A stretch of DNA of 56,545 nucleotides from contig CAZSXS010000007.1 in assembly GCA_964611385.1 (NCBI GenBank), forward strand, positions 1 through 56,545, in the 5' to 3' direction. Shown one piece after another: positions 31,024 through 38,956 of the stretch. The notes beneath the pieces are model-generated. The model was not told the DNA's origin and did no database searches. It saw nothing but the letters and a program-made list of their open reading frames with translations. Each line of letters begins with the position of its first letter. Position 1 is the stretch's first letter. The position numbers and the translations under genes are program-made. This stretch comes from CAZSXS01 sp964611385. Its GTDB lineage: Bacteria; Bacillota; Clostridia; Lachnospirales; CAYPQA01.

Positions 31024-31854
31024 CTACTTGCCTCTTCTGCGAACAATCATCTTATTGGAGGCTTTGTTTTTCTTTCTGGTCTTGTATCCAAGAGCCGGCT
31101 TACCCCAAGGTGTGCATGGAGCCGGACGACCGATGGGTGAACGTCCCTCACCGCCGCCGTGTGGGTGGTCATTGGGGTTCATAACGGAACCGCGGACTGT
31201 GGGGCGAATGCCTCTTAAGCGCTTCTTACCGGCTTTACCGATATTGATCAGCTCGTTGTCCAGGTTTCCGACCTGTCCGATGGTGGCTCTGCAATCAATG
31301 GGAAGAAGGCGCATTTCACCGGAAGGAAGTCTTACGGTGGCATATTTGCCTTCCTTAGCCATCAGCTGTGCGGTGTTACCAGCTGCACGTACAAGCTGTC
31401 CGCCTGCACCGGGCTTCATCTCAATGTTGTAAATCTGAGCACCAATGGGAATGTTCTTCATGGCCATGGAATTACCAGTTCTAACTTCCGCTTGCTCTCC
31501 GCTCATGAGGGTATCCCCTACATGTAAGCCGAAAGGAGCGATGATGTATCTCTTTTCACCGTCAGCATAGCTCAGAAGAGCGATGTTAGCAGAACGGTTT
31601 GGATCGTACTCAATCCCTAAAACTTTTGCAGGAATGCCGTCTTTATTCCGCTTAAAGTCAATGATTCTGTACTTTTTCTTGGAGCCCCCACCAATATGAC
31701 GAACGGTGATTTTACCATGGTTGTTGCGGCCCGCCGTCTTTTTCAGGTGGATGGTAAGGCTCTTCTCCGGTGTAAGCTTCGTCACTTCGCTAAAATCCGA
31801 AGTGGTCATCTGCCTTCTGGACGGAGTATAGGGTCTATATCTCTTAATACCCAT
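31024..31854 (-). CDS. rplB: 50S ribosomal protein L2
   Basis: L2 is needed for subunit joining and peptidyl transfer. The 276-residue protein has the OB and SH3-like domains and the strongly conserved VMNPNDHPHGGGEGRSPIGRP histidine region (in part), then TPWGKPALGYKTRKKNK. It follows rplW by 21 bp. Confidence 0.98.
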   Translation of the reverse strand: MGIKRYRPYTPSRRQMTTSDFSEVTKLTPEKSLTIHLKKTAGRNNHGKITVRHIGGGSKKKYRIIDFKRNKDGIPAKVLGIEYDPNRSANIALLSYADGEKRYIIAPFGLHVGDTLMSGEQAEVRTGNSMAMKNIPIGAQIYNIEMKPGAGGQLVRAAGNTAQLMAKEGKYATVRLPSGEMRLLPIDCRATIGQVGNLDNELINIGKAGKKRLRGIRPTVRGSVMNPNDHPHGGGEGRSPIGRPAPCTPWGKPALGYKTRKKNKASNKMIVRRRGK

Positions 31855-31875
31855 GTTGGTTCTCCTTTCTGGCTG

Positions 31876-32175
31876 TTATAGTCCCTGGAAGACAACAATT
31901 TCCTTGCTGCTTTCCGTAAGCTGGACAATGGCTTTCTTACGCTTTGCTGTCCGACCTTGGGTCGCGCCCCGACGTTTCAGCTTGCCCTCGTAATTCATGG
32001 TGTGGACACTCTTTACCTTAACGCCGTCAAACATCTTTTCGACTGCCTCTTTGATCATGGTCTTGTTGGCATCTGGGTGTACCAGGAAAGTGTACTTCTT
32101 TACCTCGTGGACTCTCATGCTGGCTTCCGTGATTACGGGCTTAAGCAGGACGTCGTAGTATTTCAAATCCGCCAT
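31876..32175 (-). CDS. rplW: 50S ribosomal protein L23
   Basis: L23 sits at the tunnel exit and docks SRP and trigger factor. The 99 residues include YDVLLKPVITEASM and YTFLVHPDANKTMIKEAVE. The start ATG overlaps the rplD stop by 1 bp (TAATG), a classic coupled junction. Confidence 0.98.
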   Translation of the reverse strand: MADLKYYDVLLKPVITEASMRVHEVKKYTFLVHPDANKTMIKEAVEKMFDGVKVKSVHTMNYEGKLKRRGATQGRTAKRKKAIVQLTESSKEIVVFQGL

Positions 32176-32792
32176 TATGCGTACACCTCCTGAATCTTAT
32201 GGATCGCATCCTTTGTGGCTACAAAGGTGTCATACTTTAAAATGTCATATACATTAATCGTGTTTACCAGAGCGGTCTTGACATTCTCAAGATTTCTGGC
32301 GGAGAGAACGACGTTCTTATCGTTTTCGCTAATTACAATCAAGGCTTTCTTTAAGGCAAGGTTATTCACGATTTTTTGGAACTCCTTGGTCTTGATCTGG
32401 TTCATCTTTAATTCATCCAGAACGATTAATTTGTTCTCGTTTACTCTGGAGCTTAAAACAGATTTCATCGCAAGCAGTTTTACCTTTTTGTTTAACTTAA
32501 CAGAAAAATCTCTTGGCTTTGGAGCGAAAACCACACCGCCGCCCCGCCATTGGGGTGACCGAATGGAGCCTTGTCTTGCACGGCCGGTACCCTTTTGTCT
32601 CCAAGGCTTCTTGCCGCCGCCGCGAACTTCGGCACGAGTTTTTGCACTCTTGGTGCCGACACGTTGGTTGGCAAGATATTGCACAACACTGGCATGTACG
32701 CAATGCTCATTGACTTCAATGCCAAAGATATTTTCATTTAATTCCATGGTTCCGACTTCTTTGCCGGATACATTCATGACTTTAACTTCCAC
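32175..32792 (-). CDS. rplD: 50S ribosomal protein L4
   Basis: L4 lines the exit tunnel and in gamma-proteobacteria represses the S10 operon. The 205 residues contain the tunnel loop RGGGKKPWRQKGTGRARQGS and GVVFAPKPRDFSVKLNKKVK. The start is GTG 32792, 7 bp after a GGAGG site. Whether it regulates the leader of this operon is unknown. Confidence 0.97.
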   Translation of the reverse strand: MEVKVMNVSGKEVGTMELNENIFGIEVNEHCVHASVVQYLANQRVGTKSAKTRAEVRGGGKKPWRQKGTGRARQGSIRSPQWRGGGVVFAPKPRDFSVKLNKKVKLLAMKSVLSSRVNENKLIVLDELKMNQIKTKEFQKIVNNLALKKALIVISENDKNVVLSARNLENVKTALVNTINVYDILKYDTFVATKDAIHKIQEVYA

Positions 32793-32811
32793 CTGTGTTC
32801 CTCCTTTCCTT

Positions 32812-33441
32812 TTATTCCTTCACGGTATTTCTGATAAAAAGAATGCTGCCATTGGGACCGGGAACAGCGCCCTTGATCAGAAGCATGTTCTTTTCGGCAT
32901 CGGTACGAACCACTTCAAGGTTCTGAACCGTCACGTTCTCATGGCCCATATGACCGGGCATGTTCTTGTTCTTCTTAACCTTACCGGGAGAAGTACCGGA
33001 ACCCATTGAACCTAAGCCTCTGTGATACTTGGAACCGTGGGACATGGGGCCTCTACTTTGTCCGTGACGTCTGATGGCACCTTGGTAGCCTTTACCTTTG
33101 GATACGCCGCTGACATCCACGCGATCGCCGGGGCTGAAGAGATCAACTTTGATTTCATCGCCTACATTTAAGCTCTCAGCGTTTTCAAGTCTCATCTCGC
33201 GAAGAACTTTTTTAGGATCCAGATTGTTTTTATTGAAATGACCCTTCATGGGTTTGTTGACATGCTTCATCTTCACGTCGCCGAAGCCAACCTGAACAGC
33301 GGAATAGCCTTCCTTCTCTGTGGTCTTTTTCTGAACCACAACAGAAGGGGTAGCCTCCAAAACGGTTACGGGAATCAAGGTTCCGTTATCGGAAAAGATT
33401 TGGGTCATACCTACTTTTTTTGCTATGATAGCCTTTTTCAT
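32812..33441 (-). CDS. rplC: 50S ribosomal protein L3
   Basis: L3 is an early 50S assembly protein reaching towards the peptidyl-transferase centre. The 209 residues show KKVGMTQIFSDNGTLIPVTV and the central-loop region GAIRRHGQSRGPMSHGSKYHRGLGSMG in pieces. AGGAGG precedes the ATG; it follows rpsJ by 28 bp. Confidence 0.98.
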   Translation of the reverse strand: MKKAIIAKKVGMTQIFSDNGTLIPVTVLEATPSVVVQKKTTEKEGYSAVQVGFGDVKMKHVNKPMKGHFNKNNLDPKKVLREMRLENAESLNVGDEIKVDLFSPGDRVDVSGVSKGKGYQGAIRRHGQSRGPMSHGSKYHRGLGSMGSGTSPGKVKKNKNMPGHMGHENVTVQNLEVVRTDAEKNMLLIKGAVPGPNGSILFIRNTVKE

Positions 33442-33469
33442 TACTGCACCTCCTTATTCGCAAAGTTAC

Positions 33470-33781
33470 TTACATAATCTTTAAAGTAATGTCAACGCCA
33501 TCGGGCAGGTCGAGCCTGGTTAAGGCGTCCACGGTCTTCGGCGTTGGGCTCAAAATATCCACAAGCCGCTTGTGTGTTCTCATTTCAAACTGCTCTCTGG
33601 CATCTTTGTATTTATGCACGGCACGGAGTATGGTCACAACCTCCTTTTTAGTCGGAAGCGGAATCGGCCCAGAAATCTTAGCGCCGGTCTTCCTAGCCGT
33701 CTCAATAATTTGATTAACCGACTGGTCGATTAACTTGTGATCATATGCCTTGAGACTGATTCTGATTTTTTGATTTGCCAT
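33470..33781 (-). CDS. rpsJ: 30S ribosomal protein S10
   Basis: S10, also the antitermination factor NusE, opens the S10-spc-alpha superoperon. The 103-residue sequence from ATG 33781 (MANQKIRISLKAYDHKLIDQS) has the family length, and AAAGGAGGGG lies 9 bp upstream. The frame stays open for another 58 codons upstream, but that part has no family similarity and overlaps the leader, so I exclude it. Unlike in most Firmicutes, no tuf or fusA lies upstream. Confidence 0.98.
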   Translation of the reverse strand: MANQKIRISLKAYDHKLIDQSVNQIIETARKTGAKISGPIPLPTKKEVVTILRAVHKYKDAREQFEMRTHKRLVDILSPTPKTVDALTRLDLPDGVDITLKIM

Positions 33782-34241
33782 AAAAAAAGTCCCCTCCTTT
33801 TCGCACTGGATTTTACGTACGACAAGCGGAAACTGCAACTTACCCAAGCGTGTCACATGCGACTGAAAAGCGGTCAAAGCTTCGCCCAATTCAGGCTTTG
33901 CTGATGACCGTTCCATCGAACGGACAATTTTATAACCGACAGAGGTCAAGGGCAAGGAAGCCGCCTTGGCTCTCCATGCTCATACAATTGCTTGCTTCTT
34001 GCTCAAGCAATTGCACAACGGATTCTCATCCTATTGCACAACTCTGTCAATTAATCACTTATGTGCGCTACAGTGCCATTATGTCGTCCCGTTTCATGAA
34101 CCGGACATGGCTCCACGAAAATTAACCTGCACAGGCCGCATCACCCGCCCTACAGCAACCTTTCGCTTCACAGCTTTAGAGCACTCCGGCGCTTCTGTCA
34201 TTCCGTCAAAAGCGTATAAGAATACCCTCAAAATGTCACGT
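33782..34241 (-). promoter_or_regulatory. Long leader of the S10 operon
   Basis: About 460 nt separate the promoter from rpsJ. On the minus strand several strong helices can be seen, for example CAATTGCTTG paired with CAAGCAATTG (near 33985-34015) and CCGTTC/GAACGG (near 33910-33930). No long conserved ORF was recognised in it, and no known ribosomal-protein leader motif was identified. The length suggests regulation, perhaps by a ribosomal protein, but this is inference. Confidence 0.5.
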
Positions 34242-34247
34242 TGGGGG

Positions 34248-34276
34248 ATTATAGCACAGGAATATTTACTTTGCAA
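34248..34276 (-). promoter_or_regulatory. Sigma-A promoter of the S10-spc-alpha operon
   Basis: On the minus strand TTGCAA (34276-34271), a 17-bp spacer and a perfect TATAAT (34253-34248). It lies between the terminator of the upstream SLH-like gene and rpsJ, so it can drive the whole 16-kb ribosomal block. Confidence 0.85.
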
Positions 34277-34326
34277 TAGTCTTTAGAAAATTTCTTTCAA
34301 AATTTTTTTGTGCAGCTTCTCCGCTC

Positions 34327-34369
34327 CACGAAAAAAGCAGACAACTTTACGCTGTCTGCTTTTTTCGTG
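34327..34369 (-). terminator. Rho-independent terminator of the SLH-like gene
   Basis: CACGAAAAAAGCAGACA (34327-34343) pairs perfectly over 17 bp with TGTCTGCTTTTTTCGTG (34353-34369), loop of 9 nt. It lies 38 bp downstream of the 34407 stop and insulates the S10 promoter. Confidence 0.85.
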
Positions 34370-34406
34370 CGCTTATATCAAAACTTGATAAAGAATCCTA
34401 AAAATC

Positions 34407-35885
34407 CTAATACTTAATGCTTCCCTTGTTATACGTTTGACCAAGGAAAGTCAATGAACCAAGCTTAGCGTTGCAAAGAATTTCACCATCGACAATGGTT
34501 TGTCCAGTACTCATGTTCTTGATTTCAGCCTTAAAGCTTGTGCCATTATCTGTTTCTTCCAACAGATTCAAGGTGTAGGTAAATTCAACCCGATCAAGCA
34601 TGGGGTTGCCGAGGCTGTCTACGGCATAAATTGCACCCTGCCCCATTTCAAAGCTGTAATCGGCAAAGTGAAGACGCTCCTTGTCTCCGTTGGGGCGAGT
34701 GAAAACCCAGGTACCGTATAGAGGTCTTAAGTCTTCCGGACTGATGTATTGGGCACTGACCTGTCCAGGAGTGGCTTCTGGGGTTGGTTCTTCTTGGGGC
34801 ACTTGGGCCTCTTCGGCAAGAGCCTGATTAAAAGCTTCCGTCTTGCTGACAGGGGCTTCCAGCTGCTTAATGTAGTTGAAATCAAACTTGTCATCCAAAG
34901 CTAAGCCAACGGCCATCATCCCATTATCTACGGCATAAATGCGTTGGCTTTCAAGGCCGTTGTATAAGGAGCTGTAGACATAGTAATAATTCACATACTC
35001 ATCTTGTATAGAATCATAAATTGAAAAATGACCATCAAACCAGTCCGTTAAATCAAAATTCACCTCATTGTCAAGGCAAAAGCTAATCTTATCCTGGGGG
35101 TCAAAGCGATTGACCCATACACCATAAAGGGAATTCAAATCAAAGACATAGGCTCCATCAGTAACCTGGTTCGAAGAATCTGGCTGAGCAGTATCCACTT
35201 GGTTGTCGGCAGGGATGTCCTGCAGAGAGACCTCAAACAGGGCATTAAAAATATCCGCATCCACAATTCCCTGAGCCAGCAGCTTGTCAACAAGAATTTC
35301 ATTGGTTCCGTTCACATAGGAAAACAAAGCATCATAGCAAATCAATATCATATCTCCCCGCATGAAAAGCTGGGGACTTACATTTTGATTGATCAAATCA
35401 AGGCTATTGGCAAAGGCTAAAATATCTTCCAAGCTATTGTTTACGTAGTCAATGCCTTCTGTGTACCCCATAGCTGTCAGCACATAGCGCAAGAAGGTCT
35501 GGGAATCACAGACTCCATTCGGATCAAAAGGTTCTTTAATATAGCCCTTGGAATAAGCATAGGCTACATATTTGTCAGCCCATTCAGGAACAGTAGTATA
35601 GGGATGTGTAAATCCATCCATGTTGGCAAATGAATCAAGACCCAAGGCACGAAGGACGAGAACCAGAGCCTCCGCATTGGTGGAAACCCGTTCGTATATG
35701 GAGTCGGTTTCGGAATTAATTTGATACAGTCCCAAAAACTCGAGGACATCCGCACTGTCCTTTGCGGCCTGAAGGCTTTCCGTCCAGGTTGCGGACTGTA
35801 AGGCTTGCACTTGAGTGGGTTTTACAGTTGAAAACAAACCGAGTGTCAAAACAAAGACGAGCATTGTTGACAAAAATCTTTTCAT
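34407..35885 (-). CDS. Secreted protein with SLH-like N-terminal half
   Basis: The 492-residue protein starts with a signal peptide (MKRFLSTMLVFVLTLGLFSTV, cleavage near QVQA). Residues about 45-230 contain S-layer-homology-like repeats (DVLEFLGLYQ.., VPEWADKYVAYAYSKGYI, RGDMILICYDALF). The second half (about 255-365 and 390-492) holds two related segments, each starting LYGVWV/LYGTWVF..., resembling a repeated lipocalin-like or unknown beta domain. SLH-type regions anchor proteins to cell-wall polymers. The start at ATG 35885 has GGGAGG upstream; an overlapping ATG 5 bp earlier is out of frame. It lies 13 bp after the kinase-like gene. Confidence 0.82.
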   Translation of the reverse strand: MKRFLSTMLVFVLTLGLFSTVKPTQVQALQSATWTESLQAAKDSADVLEFLGLYQINSETDSIYERVSTNAEALVLVLRALGLDSFANMDGFTHPYTTVPEWADKYVAYAYSKGYIKEPFDPNGVCDSQTFLRYVLTAMGYTEGIDYVNNSLEDILAFANSLDLINQNVSPQLFMRGDMILICYDALFSYVNGTNEILVDKLLAQGIVDADIFNALFEVSLQDIPADNQVDTAQPDSSNQVTDGAYVFDLNSLYGVWVNRFDPQDKISFCLDNEVNFDLTDWFDGHFSIYDSIQDEYVNYYYVYSSLYNGLESQRIYAVDNGMMAVGLALDDKFDFNYIKQLEAPVSKTEAFNQALAEEAQVPQEEPTPEATPGQVSAQYISPEDLRPLYGTWVFTRPNGDKERLHFADYSFEMGQGAIYAVDSLGNPMLDRVEFTYTLNLLEETDNGTSFKAEIKNMSTGQTIVDGEILCNAKLGSLTFLGQTYNKGSIKY

Positions 35886-35898
35886 TTCATTTCCTCCC

Positions 35899-36888
35899 TT
35901 AATTTTTAATAAAATTCGGTACACTCAGATAGGTAAAGTCGCAGGCAGACTCATAGCTGTTCAGATCTTTACGTGAGGTACTTGTACAAAGAACTTCAAC
36001 TATTTCAGCACAATCGTTTTTCGGATTCATAACAGAAACAGAAACAAAGGGAATATTGTGACGGGCACAGGAAACTGCAAGCTTATGGTCTCCAATCATA
36101 AAATAAAAATCCTTATATTTTATGACAGGGAGACGCTGGACGGGATAGAGTCTATGTTTTTTATCACTTATAGCAATTTCATTACAATCAGATTCGGAAA
36201 AATCCAAGTTGAAAGTTCCGCCGTTGGAAGTTCCAATGGCGCAAGTTCCTCCGTCAGAAGCCCCCTCCGACAAAACTCTTTTAATCGGGTAAATATTTTT
36301 CCAAGATAAAAGGACAGAAGGCCGATAGCTACTGTCTGAACCCTGAAAGTACTCCTTGGCCTTACTGTAAATCAATTCGGCCATGATCTCAGGTTTACAA
36401 AAGGAAGCATCAATAACCAAGTCGTAATTATTTAAATTCATATAATCCAGGTTATAAATCGTCTGATAACGTTGGTTTTCGGATTCAGCTCTTTCTTTCA
36501 GCTTTTTTTTGGCCTCTTCAAATGAGGTATAACATTCCTCCTTTCCTCTCTGGTCATTCATCACCCTTTCGGCAGCAATATTTATATCAACAATCAAAAA
36601 AACCTTAAAGGATTTTGGAACAAAGTTCCAGGCCAGTCTTGAATCAAAAATAAGATCTTCATGGCTTTGCTCTTTAGCGATTCTGGCTGTAGCATCATCA
36701 ATGCAATGGTCATAGTGCGTATCTTTAGCCATGAGCTTATTCATATCCAGCGTACTTAAGTTTAACTCCCGAGAGAGCTCCCGTTGAATTTTGCCAGTGG
36801 AATAAACCGTAAAGCCGTAAGTTTTATTCAAGTAAGTACAAATGGTGGATTTACCGCTTCCCAAATTACCAGTAATGGTTATGTGCAT
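35899..36888 (-). CDS. P-loop kinase (cytidylate-kinase-like) with extra C-terminal region
   Basis: The first ~190 residues resemble cytidylate kinase-like P-loop kinases: GNLGSGKST (Walker A), YSTGKIQREL, FDSRLAWNFVP, and a lid-like region RVMNDQRGKEE..AKKKLKERAESENQRY. The C-terminal 130 residues (about 200-329) contain RLPVIKYKDFYFMIGDHKLAVSCAR (in pieces), resembling ParB/Srx-like phosphate-binding segments, but I cannot assign them. It is not the housekeeping Cmk by length. The gene shares an operon with the secreted SLH-like protein, 13 bp downstream. Confidence 0.7.
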   Translation of the reverse strand: MHITITGNLGSGKSTICTYLNKTYGFTVYSTGKIQRELSRELNLSTLDMNKLMAKDTHYDHCIDDATARIAKEQSHEDLIFDSRLAWNFVPKSFKVFLIVDINIAAERVMNDQRGKEECYTSFEEAKKKLKERAESENQRYQTIYNLDYMNLNNYDLVIDASFCKPEIMAELIYSKAKEYFQGSDSSYRPSVLLSWKNIYPIKRVLSEGASDGGTCAIGTSNGGTFNLDFSESDCNEIAISDKKHRLYPVQRLPVIKYKDFYFMIGDHKLAVSCARHNIPFVSVSVMNPKNDCAEIVEVLCTSTSRKDLNSYESACDFTYLSVPNFIKN

Positions 36889-36938
36889 TTTTGCCCTCCG
36901 TGCTTTTGTTCAATAAAAACCTTTGTTTATTTTCAGAT

Positions 36939-36967
36939 AGTATAGTATAAACATTTTAGAAAGTCAA
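36939..36967 (-). promoter_or_regulatory. Sigma-A promoter of the kinase/SLH-like operon
   Basis: On the minus strand TTGACT (36967-36962), a 17-bp spacer, TATACT (36944-36939). The -10 box is duplicated 5 bp upstream (TATACTATACT). Confidence 0.75.
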
Positions 36968-36994
36968 CCGCTGAAAGCGTTGCAGGGAAGTATG

Positions 36995-37034
36995 CAAAAA
37001 AGCAGAGTGCAAAACAACACACTCTGCTTTTTTG
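36995..37034. terminator. Rho-independent terminator after apgM
   Basis: CAAAAAAGCAGAGTG (36995-37009) pairs perfectly with CACTCTGCTTTTTTG (37020-37034). It lies 8 bp after the apgM stop and is flanked by A/T runs on both sides. Confidence 0.85.
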
Positions 37035-37041
37035 ATTCTTT

Positions 37042-38274
37042 TTATCGTTTTAAAAAATCTCCCATTAATTCATAGCCCTTGTTGTAAAAAATACCAGAAT
37101 TCTTGCCGGTTTTTTCGTCGTAGCAGGGCGGGTTTTCTGTTTGTTTTTCTTTCCTGCTATCGTAGATCAGGAAAGGAATCGGATCTAGGGTATGGGTTCT
37201 GAGGGCGATGGGGGTAGCATGGTCGGGCAAGATCAGAAGCTTGTAGTCTTGACCGCTGGCATCCATTTTTTCCTTGATATAGCAAACCATTTCATCTATG
37301 CGTTCAATGGATTTAATTTTGAGCTCCAGGTCCCCGTCGTGACCGCACTCGTCGGGGGCTTCCACATGGATGAAAACCATGTCCGTCTTGTCCAGTACCG
37401 TATCAACCGCAGCCTTAGCCTTACCGGCATAGTTGGTGTAGTAATCTCCAGTAGCATTGTCTACTTTAATAATCTCCATTCCCAGGCCCACTGCCAAGCC
37501 TTCAATTAAGGGAACAGCGGTCACCACCGCAGCATGAACGCCATATCGTGTATAAAAGTGATCGAGCTTTGGCTTTTTGGCTTCACCCCAGAGCCAAATG
37601 CAGTTGGCAGGATATTTCCCCTCTGCCATACGCTTTTGATTGATGGGATGCTTCATTAGATGCTCATGAGCCTGTTTCATTAAATCCATGATTTCATGGG
37701 CATATTTGCCTTTGGGTAAATGGGCTTTGATATTTTGCCTCAGGATATCGTGAGGCGGGATCATAACATAATCGTAGTCAATGCCGTTCCACACACAAAT
37801 ATGCCGATAACCGACTCCGGCATAGAGCTTTCTTTGTTGCGTTTCTAGGATAGGCTTTAAAGAATCCAGGAGGGCGAAGGCCTCTTCGTTGGTAATTTTA
37901 CCGGCGCTGTGATCCAACATGGTCATTTGGGACAAGTCAAGGCAGGGAGAAAATTCCCCCGCCTCGTTGCTAACGGTAACAAGATTTAACCTAAAAATGG
38001 TGTCCTCATCCTTCATGGGAACACCCAAGCCCAAAGCCTCAATGGAAGAACGGCCTGTATAATAAACATGAGGATCATAGCCTAATACGGATAAATTGGC
38101 TGTGTCGCTTCCTGTGGGTAAGCCTTTAAAGAGAGTCGCTGCCATTCCGCAGCTTCCCTTGGAAGCCAGCAAGTTGATTGTGGGCTTGTTGGCTACTTCC
38201 AAGGGTGTCTTATCCTCTAATTCTGGGATGGGATAATCTGCCATCCCATCCCCCAATAGTACTAAAAACTTCAT
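37042..38274 (-). CDS. apgM: 2,3-bisphosphoglycerate-independent phosphoglycerate mutase, ApgM type
   Basis: The 410-residue enzyme belongs to the archaeal-type iPGM branch of the alkaline phosphatase superfamily and interconverts 3- and 2-phosphoglycerate. Metal and nucleophile positions are in VLLGDGMADYP and GLPTGSDTANLSVLGYDP; FIHVEAPDECGHDGDLELK and LILPDHATPI supply the C-terminal metal ligands. Some relatives are annotated as homoserine kinase-like, but the length and motifs favour the mutase. It lies 53 bp after a small unknown gene, probably in one transcript. Confidence 0.92.
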   Translation of the reverse strand: MKFLVLLGDGMADYPIPELEDKTPLEVANKPTINLLASKGSCGMAATLFKGLPTGSDTANLSVLGYDPHVYYTGRSSIEALGLGVPMKDEDTIFRLNLVTVSNEAGEFSPCLDLSQMTMLDHSAGKITNEEAFALLDSLKPILETQQRKLYAGVGYRHICVWNGIDYDYVMIPPHDILRQNIKAHLPKGKYAHEIMDLMKQAHEHLMKHPINQKRMAEGKYPANCIWLWGEAKKPKLDHFYTRYGVHAAVVTAVPLIEGLAVGLGMEIIKVDNATGDYYTNYAGKAKAAVDTVLDKTDMVFIHVEAPDECGHDGDLELKIKSIERIDEMVCYIKEKMDASGQDYKLLILPDHATPIALRTHTLDPIPFLIYDSRKEKQTENPPCYDEKTGKNSGIFYNKGYELMGDFLKR

Positions 38275-38327
38275 ACAAATCCCCTTTTGCGGCCTTGCCG
38301 CATTGAAATCAGTCGTGTAAAAGCGCT

Positions 38328-38741
38328 TTATTTAAAATGCTCTATTTTAACCTTTTGCAGGTTGTTAGACAATTCAATGCTGAAATTAATCTTGCCTGAA
38401 AGTGTAGACTTGGTATTCCCAACGTTGACACCATCAATAAAAATCTTATATTCCTTTTCAGGTAAAAGTTCCAAGGTGACTTGGGTGTCTTCAAAGCCTT
38501 CGAGCATGAACGTAACAAGCTTTTCGTTCATGCTGAGGCTATGTACACAGGCGCCCGGCACGGTTTCAAGCAGCAGGTTTCCATTCTTTTCAAGGCGAGT
38601 TGCTTTGTCGTAGGTTCTTACATTATACAAGTCCCCATCCACTTCAAAATCATTTACTTTTTTCTTTTCCTTAGATAAGTAATCACCAAAGCTTAAAGTG
38701 TTGTCGTTTTCAATGCGTATTACTTCTCCTGTTGAAATCAT
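38328..38741 (-). CDS. Uncharacterised small beta-rich protein
   Basis: A 137-residue protein, MISTGEVIRIENDNTLSFGDY..., rich in short beta-strand-like patterns and with no signal peptide or membrane segment. The C-terminal half (VTLELLPEKEYKIFIDGVNVGNT) has the look of a small immunoglobulin-like or FN3-like domain. I recall similar clostridial proteins annotated as 'endosialidase', but nothing here supports that activity. The start at ATG 38741 follows GGAGGATAAG; earlier in-frame ATGs lack a ribosome site. It precedes apgM. Confidence 0.75.
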   Translation of the reverse strand: MISTGEVIRIENDNTLSFGDYLSKEKKKVNDFEVDGDLYNVRTYDKATRLEKNGNLLLETVPGACVHSLSMNEKLVTFMLEGFEDTQVTLELLPEKEYKIFIDGVNVGNTKSTLSGKINFSIELSNNLQKVKIEHFK

Positions 38742-38884
38742 CTTATCCTCCATCTGTGCGATATTCGGCGTTTTCAAATGCGCCGGATATTCGGGTACAC
38801 ATAATTATTATTTTTTACTATTATAGCATATATTTTTTGGTTTTGCATTATATTTATACACGCAAGCCAGCGATTAAAAAACTA

Positions 38885-38913
38885 TATACAAACTTTCAGC
38901 TTACTACTATAAT
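38885..38913 (+). promoter_or_regulatory. Possible promoter of the PHP phosphatase gene
   Basis: TATACA (38885-38890), a 17-bp spacer and TATAAT (38908-38913) lie 44 bp before the gene. The -35 box matches only 4 of 6 consensus positions. Confidence 0.45.
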
Positions 38914-38956
38914 ATGCACGCTGAGTAAAAATTTTTCTACGTAAGGAAGGAACAAT

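Noticed and set aside
17786..33441. Many long ORFs on the plus strand opposite the ribosomal genes
   Set aside because: They are shadow frames of well-recognised ribosomal proteins, without ribosome sites or family similarity.
33782..33955. Upstream extension of rpsJ (open frame of 58 codons)
   Set aside because: S10 has a fixed family length, a strong ribosome site precedes ATG 33781, and the upstream frame shows no similarity.
34094..34276. 60-residue ORF in the S10 leader
   Set aside because: It begins at the promoter itself, so cannot be translated from its start, and has no recognisable similarity.
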